From an uncultured Sutterella sp. (GTDB lineage: Bacteria > Pseudomonadota > Gammaproteobacteria > Burkholderiales > Burkholderiaceae_F), in the NCBI GenBank assembly GCA_905206365.1, contig CAJLHF010000064.1, positions 1-8,718 of the forward strand: a stretch of 8,718 bases of DNA, in the 5' to 3' direction. Shown here in pieces: positions 6,736 to 8,718 of this stretch; within the stretch, counting starts at the first letter, position 1, and each line of letters begins with the position of its first letter. The position numbers were made by a program, and so were the translations under genes. A model generated the notes under the pieces. It was not told where the DNA came from and did no database searches. It worked only from the letters and a program-made list of their open reading frames with translations.

Positions 6736-7189
6736 CGAACCGCCCGAGCTTTTCGAGGCCTTCGCCCGCCGCCTGACGCAGGGCGTCGAAGAGCTCGCGC
6801 GCGAACTTCGCCGCTTGCTCGAGCGTCGCCTCTTCGGGGAGATGGTGCCTCACGAAGACGAGCGCATCGCGCCCGAGGTCCGAAAACATGTGTGCGATCG
6901 TGCGCGCTCCGTCTGCGACGTGGGCGGAGAGCGCCGCAAAGTCGATTTGGCCCGCATGTGTAAGGACCGTGTCGAACATCGCCCGTACGTCCGCCATGTG
7001 AAGCCCCGTAAAGCTCGCCACCCCCGCAATGCCCGCGGTACCCGCAACGCCCGTCGCGAGAGCGGTGAGGAGGGAGTGAAGGCCTCCGCCCGCGGCGGTT
7101 GTGCCGGCGGCGGCCGCCGTACTTTGGGTGAGGGCTTGACGAAGGGCGGAACGAACGGCTTTTTTTCGAAGGAGTTTGCTTGGCAGCAT
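6725..7189 (-). CDS. Unrecognised 154-residue Ala/Gly-rich helical protein
   Basis: I do not recognise this protein. From the ATG at 7189 it has a basic start (MLPSKLLRKKAVRSALRQAL), an Ala/Gly/Thr-rich low-polarity stretch at about residues 25-65 that could insert in or associate with a membrane, and then amphipathic helices rich in Ala, Asp and Glu, ending GLEKLGRFVKS. The 3' half has the periodicity of a real protein. The start is uncertain: no Shine-Dalgarno sequence precedes 7189, and the frame is open upstream to 7459 through sequence that does not look protein-like. Codons 8-10 contain an A7 run (CGA AAA AAA GCC). Its TAA overlaps the last codons of the plus-strand 5704-6735 gene, with no terminator between the two. 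A structured element lies just upstream at 7262-7309. Confidence 0.6.
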   Translation of the reverse strand: MLPSKLLRKKAVRSALRQALTQSTAAAAGTTAAGGGLHSLLTALATGVAGTAGIAGVASFTGLHMADVRAMFDTVLTHAGQIDFAALSAHVADGARTIAHMFSDLGRDALVFVRHHLPEEATLEQAAKFARELFDALRQAAGEGLEKLGRFVKS

Positions 7190-7261
7190 GGCGACGGACG
7201 TTGAAAAAGCGGTGAAAGGTTTTCGAAACAAGTTCGGAAGACGAACGGACACGTGTCGCAA

Positions 7262-7309
7262 GCGGGAACGGAGCCTGGCGGAACGCAGCGATCCTGCGTG
7301 CTCCCCCGC
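7262..7309. ncRNA. Candidate structured element: nested 16-bp stem-loop with one-sided bulges
   Basis: Three stems nest in order: GCGGG (7262-7266) with CCCGC (7305-7309), GGAGC (7270-7274) with GCTCC (7300-7304), and ACGCAG (7283-7288) with CTGCGT (7294-7299), with loop CGATC. The right side is continuous over 16 bases, while the left side has bulges of 3 and 8 bases. On the minus strand it would sit in the leader of the 154-residue gene, 73 bases before its ATG. It may be a structured leader, a small RNA or a REP-like repeat; which strand is transcribed cannot be told. Confidence 0.35.
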
Positions 7310-7792
7310 GCAACCAAAAGCTTTGTAATCCCGTAAGTCCCCGCATCCCCGCGGGTCAACACGGGTAACACGGATCCGAAAAGGTACGGCGCATCGTACA
7401 GGAAAACGAGCGAAGGGTAGGGGCAGCCCCAAAAACGAGACCGCACCGCATCCCCGCAACGCGCCGTTGTCTCGCCCGCAGCTCGACCGTCCGAATGAAT
7501 TCGGGCCCGTCGCCTTCCTCCGTTCGATTTCCGTCGTTTCTCGGGATTCCCGAAGAACTTCATCCGAACGGTCGACCCTTCAGGGGCTACGCAAAAAAAA
7601 ACATAACAAATGACCTGCGGTTTGATCGGAATTCGGCGGATTTTATTCCATCAACGGTATCGAATCCGTCGACCCGAAAAAAAAGCGGAATCGTTTACTT
7701 ATCCGAGCTGTCCGATGGAAAAAATCCGAATCTTTTCCCGAATCGCGCTCGGGATTACGGTCGGAATCGGAATACGACTTCGTTCTGCGTGC

Positions 7793-7845
7793 GAATTTCC
7801 GCAGAAATTCCTCCGATATTTCCAATGGCCGGTATCGGGAAATTC
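7793..7845. other. Overlapping inverted repeats with two mutually exclusive pairings
   Basis: GAATTTC (7793-7799) is complementary to GAAATTC both at 7804-7810, giving a tight hairpin with loop CGCA, and at 7839-7845, giving a long stem that encloses a second dyad, CCGATA (7813-7818) with TATCGG (7833-7838). The arrangement could switch between folds, or it may be chance in AT-rich sequence. No gene is clearly attached to it. Confidence 0.3.
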
Positions 7846-7929
7846 TATGGAACACCGTAAATAGGCGCACAGGGTCCTGTTCTGGCACACATTGAGCTCG
7901 TTTTGAGGGCGGGTCGCCGCGCCGTTGAC

Positions 7930-7938
7930 GGGGGGGGG
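7930..7938 (+). repeat. Second G9 homopolymer tract, outside any supported gene
   Basis: Nine consecutive G follow GCCGTTGAC and precede CACTCACG. It has the same length as the tract in the autotransporter but no flanking similarity to it. No convincing open frame crosses it on either strand, so any switching role, for example in a promoter spacer or a decayed gene, is not shown. Confidence 0.6.
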
Positions 7939-8257
7939 CACTCACGAACGTTCGCGGATGTCAACGAACTTCCCGCTCCTTCATCGCAACTCGCCGCCGA
8001 TAGCCGCCCCGTCCGCCAGGCGTCTCCGCGGCGATTTCGCCGAGGTTTCGGGAAGACCTTCGGAGTCGGTCGGCGCCCGCAACGTGTTGTACGGAATACA
8101 CGGCCAACCGCTTATTTCGTGAAAACAAACCCCGAAAAAGAGGAAAACCGTCGGACTCTCAAATCGGTCGCGAAATCCCGTGGAAAATCGCGAGAACGCG
8201 CCGACGGCGCCGGTCGACGACTTCACACGGAAGATACGTAGGGAGTTCCGGTCTTTT

Positions 8258-8301
8258 TTGCGAAAGCGAACGCCCGTGTGGCGTTTTCGCAACGCTTTTT
8301 T
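8258..8301 (+). terminator. Rho-independent terminator, plus strand, without a clear upstream gene
   Basis: TTGCGAAA (8258-8265) pairs with TTTCGCAA (8285-8292), and ACGCC (8270-8274) pairs with GGCGT (8280-8284) around loop CGTGT, with a 4-base bulge on the left. Six T follow at 8296-8301. The hairpin is also bracketed by a direct repeat, CTTTTTTGC (8253-8261 and 8295-8303). It implies a plus-strand transcript ending here, perhaps a small RNA, because no credible coding sequence ends before it. Confidence 0.55.
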
Positions 8302-8718
8302 GCTTGAAATTCGGAGGGAAAGCGTGTTTCGAGGCAGAGACTTGGTATTATTCCACCCGTATGGTGCGGGTTCTTTATCCGAGAACTCCCCATGGCGGTC
8401 TTGAGACTCGGGTGTTGCGGCGTTTTCGAAACGAAATGCGAGGACGACGCCCGAGGCTCTTCGACCGACCCGCGGCACGTTGCTCGCGGTGCGCTTTTGC
8501 CGATCCGACGATCGACTTAAGCTCGCCGCCCCTCCGCCCCGACCGCTCCGAAGCGCCTAACCGATCGCAGACGCCGAGGAATATCACGGGACGTCCGAGG
8601 CGGCTCCGCTCGTACAACGCCGCAATGAAACACCGTTTTTTCCCTCCGACCCGCTCGAAGATCGGGCGTGCATACGATTTTGGAGATCGGCCTCGGGGAA
8701 AGAACAACCACTCTTGAA

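Larger units (their letters stand above)
7190..8718. other. Gene-poor 1.5-kb stretch with no supportable coding sequence
   Basis: No open frame here has a ribosome-binding site, plausible composition and sensible length together; the translations are Arg/Ser/Pro-rich, as expected of out-of-frame GC-rich DNA. The first part (7190-7450) is rich in dyads: GACACGTGTC (7248-7257), the nested stem at 7262-7309, an imperfect direct repeat GGGTCAACAC/GGGTAACAC (7353-7371), GTACG-CGTAC (7384-7399) and GGGGC-A-GCCCC (7420-7430). The middle (about 7590-7860) is more AT-rich, with A9 (7593-7601) and A8 (7677-7684) runs and many GAATC/GGAAT words. Dyads continue at ACAGG-GT-CCTGT (7869-7880) and CGGCGA-TT-TCGCCG (8029-8042). 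After the terminator near 8300 I see nothing I can name up to the window end. Confidence 0.5.

Noticed and set aside
6850..7563. Minus-strand frame of 237 codons overlapping the 154-residue gene
   Set aside because: It overlaps a better frame, runs through the structured dyads, and is Arg/Pro/Ser/Cys-rich without a ribosome-binding site.
7610..7864. Small plus-strand frame containing a hydrophobic stretch (FSRIALGITVGIGI)
   Set aside because: It could suggest a small membrane peptide, but neither possible ATG has a ribosome-binding site, and the hydrophobicity comes from repeated GAATC/GGAAT words in non-coding-looking sequence.
7643..7945. Minus-strand frames of 80-100 codons next to the second G9 tract
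   Set aside because: They have low-complexity Arg/Ser/Phe composition, no ribosome-binding site and no recognisable motif, so they are insufficient to link the tract to a gene.
7981..8478. Minus-strand 165-codon frame, and plus-strand frames at 8180-8404 and 8304-8717
   Set aside because: They cross the terminator hairpin at 8258-8301 and have no start signals or protein-like patterning.
7190..8718. CRISPR array, tRNA or rRNA in the gene-poor right end
   Set aside because: I saw no regularly spaced repeat, no cloverleaf with a T-loop and no rRNA-like segment. The repeats present are short and irregular.

Overview
The window is GC-rich DNA, probably from a beta- or gammaproteobacterium. The main evidence is a type V autotransporter that starts with an extended signal peptide region (ESPR), a feature known from those two classes, plus a UmuD-type peptidase. 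A gut Sutterellaceae-like betaproteobacterium would fit, but that is a guess from overall style and not a measured assignment.

Layout. Positions 1-45 hold a strong GC-rich nested hairpin that may be the right end of an IS200/IS605-type element lying to the left. Next comes a 72-residue two-helix membrane protein (166-384, minus) with its own promoter. Divergent from it is a 273-residue UmuD/LexA-like S24 autopeptidase (750-1571, plus) whose N-terminus looks like a GAGRP-box plus ribbon-helix-helix DNA-binding module. A 17-bp terminator hairpin closes that gene, and a second terminator serves the gene arriving from the other side.

The centre (1825-5210, minus) is a subtilisin-like serine protease autotransporter with ESPR, signal peptide, protease domain with Asp-His-Ser triad, PATR-type passenger repeat and C-terminal beta-barrel. 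Its reading frame is broken at the end of the signal peptide by a run of exactly nine G (nine C on the plus strand, 5079-5087), immediately followed by an in-frame TAG. Runs of 7 or 10 G would restore the frame. This is the architecture of a phase-variable contingency locus caught in the OFF state, and it resembles in principle the phase-variable subtilisin autotransporter NalP of Neisseria. The promoter region holds a 12-bp palindrome at the predicted transcription start and a cluster of CTAG-centred sites.

To the right, an unrecognised 343-residue protein (5704-6735, plus) converges with an unrecognised 154-residue Ala/Gly-rich helical protein (6725-7189, minus), and their coding ends overlap by 11 bp. 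The last 1.5 kb (7190-8718) has no gene I can support. It contains an elaborate nested stem-loop, several dyads, a second G9 tract and a plus-strand terminator, so it may hold structured RNA or decayed sequence.

The strongest observations are the G9 switch in the autotransporter signal peptide and the DNA-binding/UmuD-peptidase fusion with a dyad in front of its gene. I see no operon of more than one gene. Each gene seems to be its own transcription unit.
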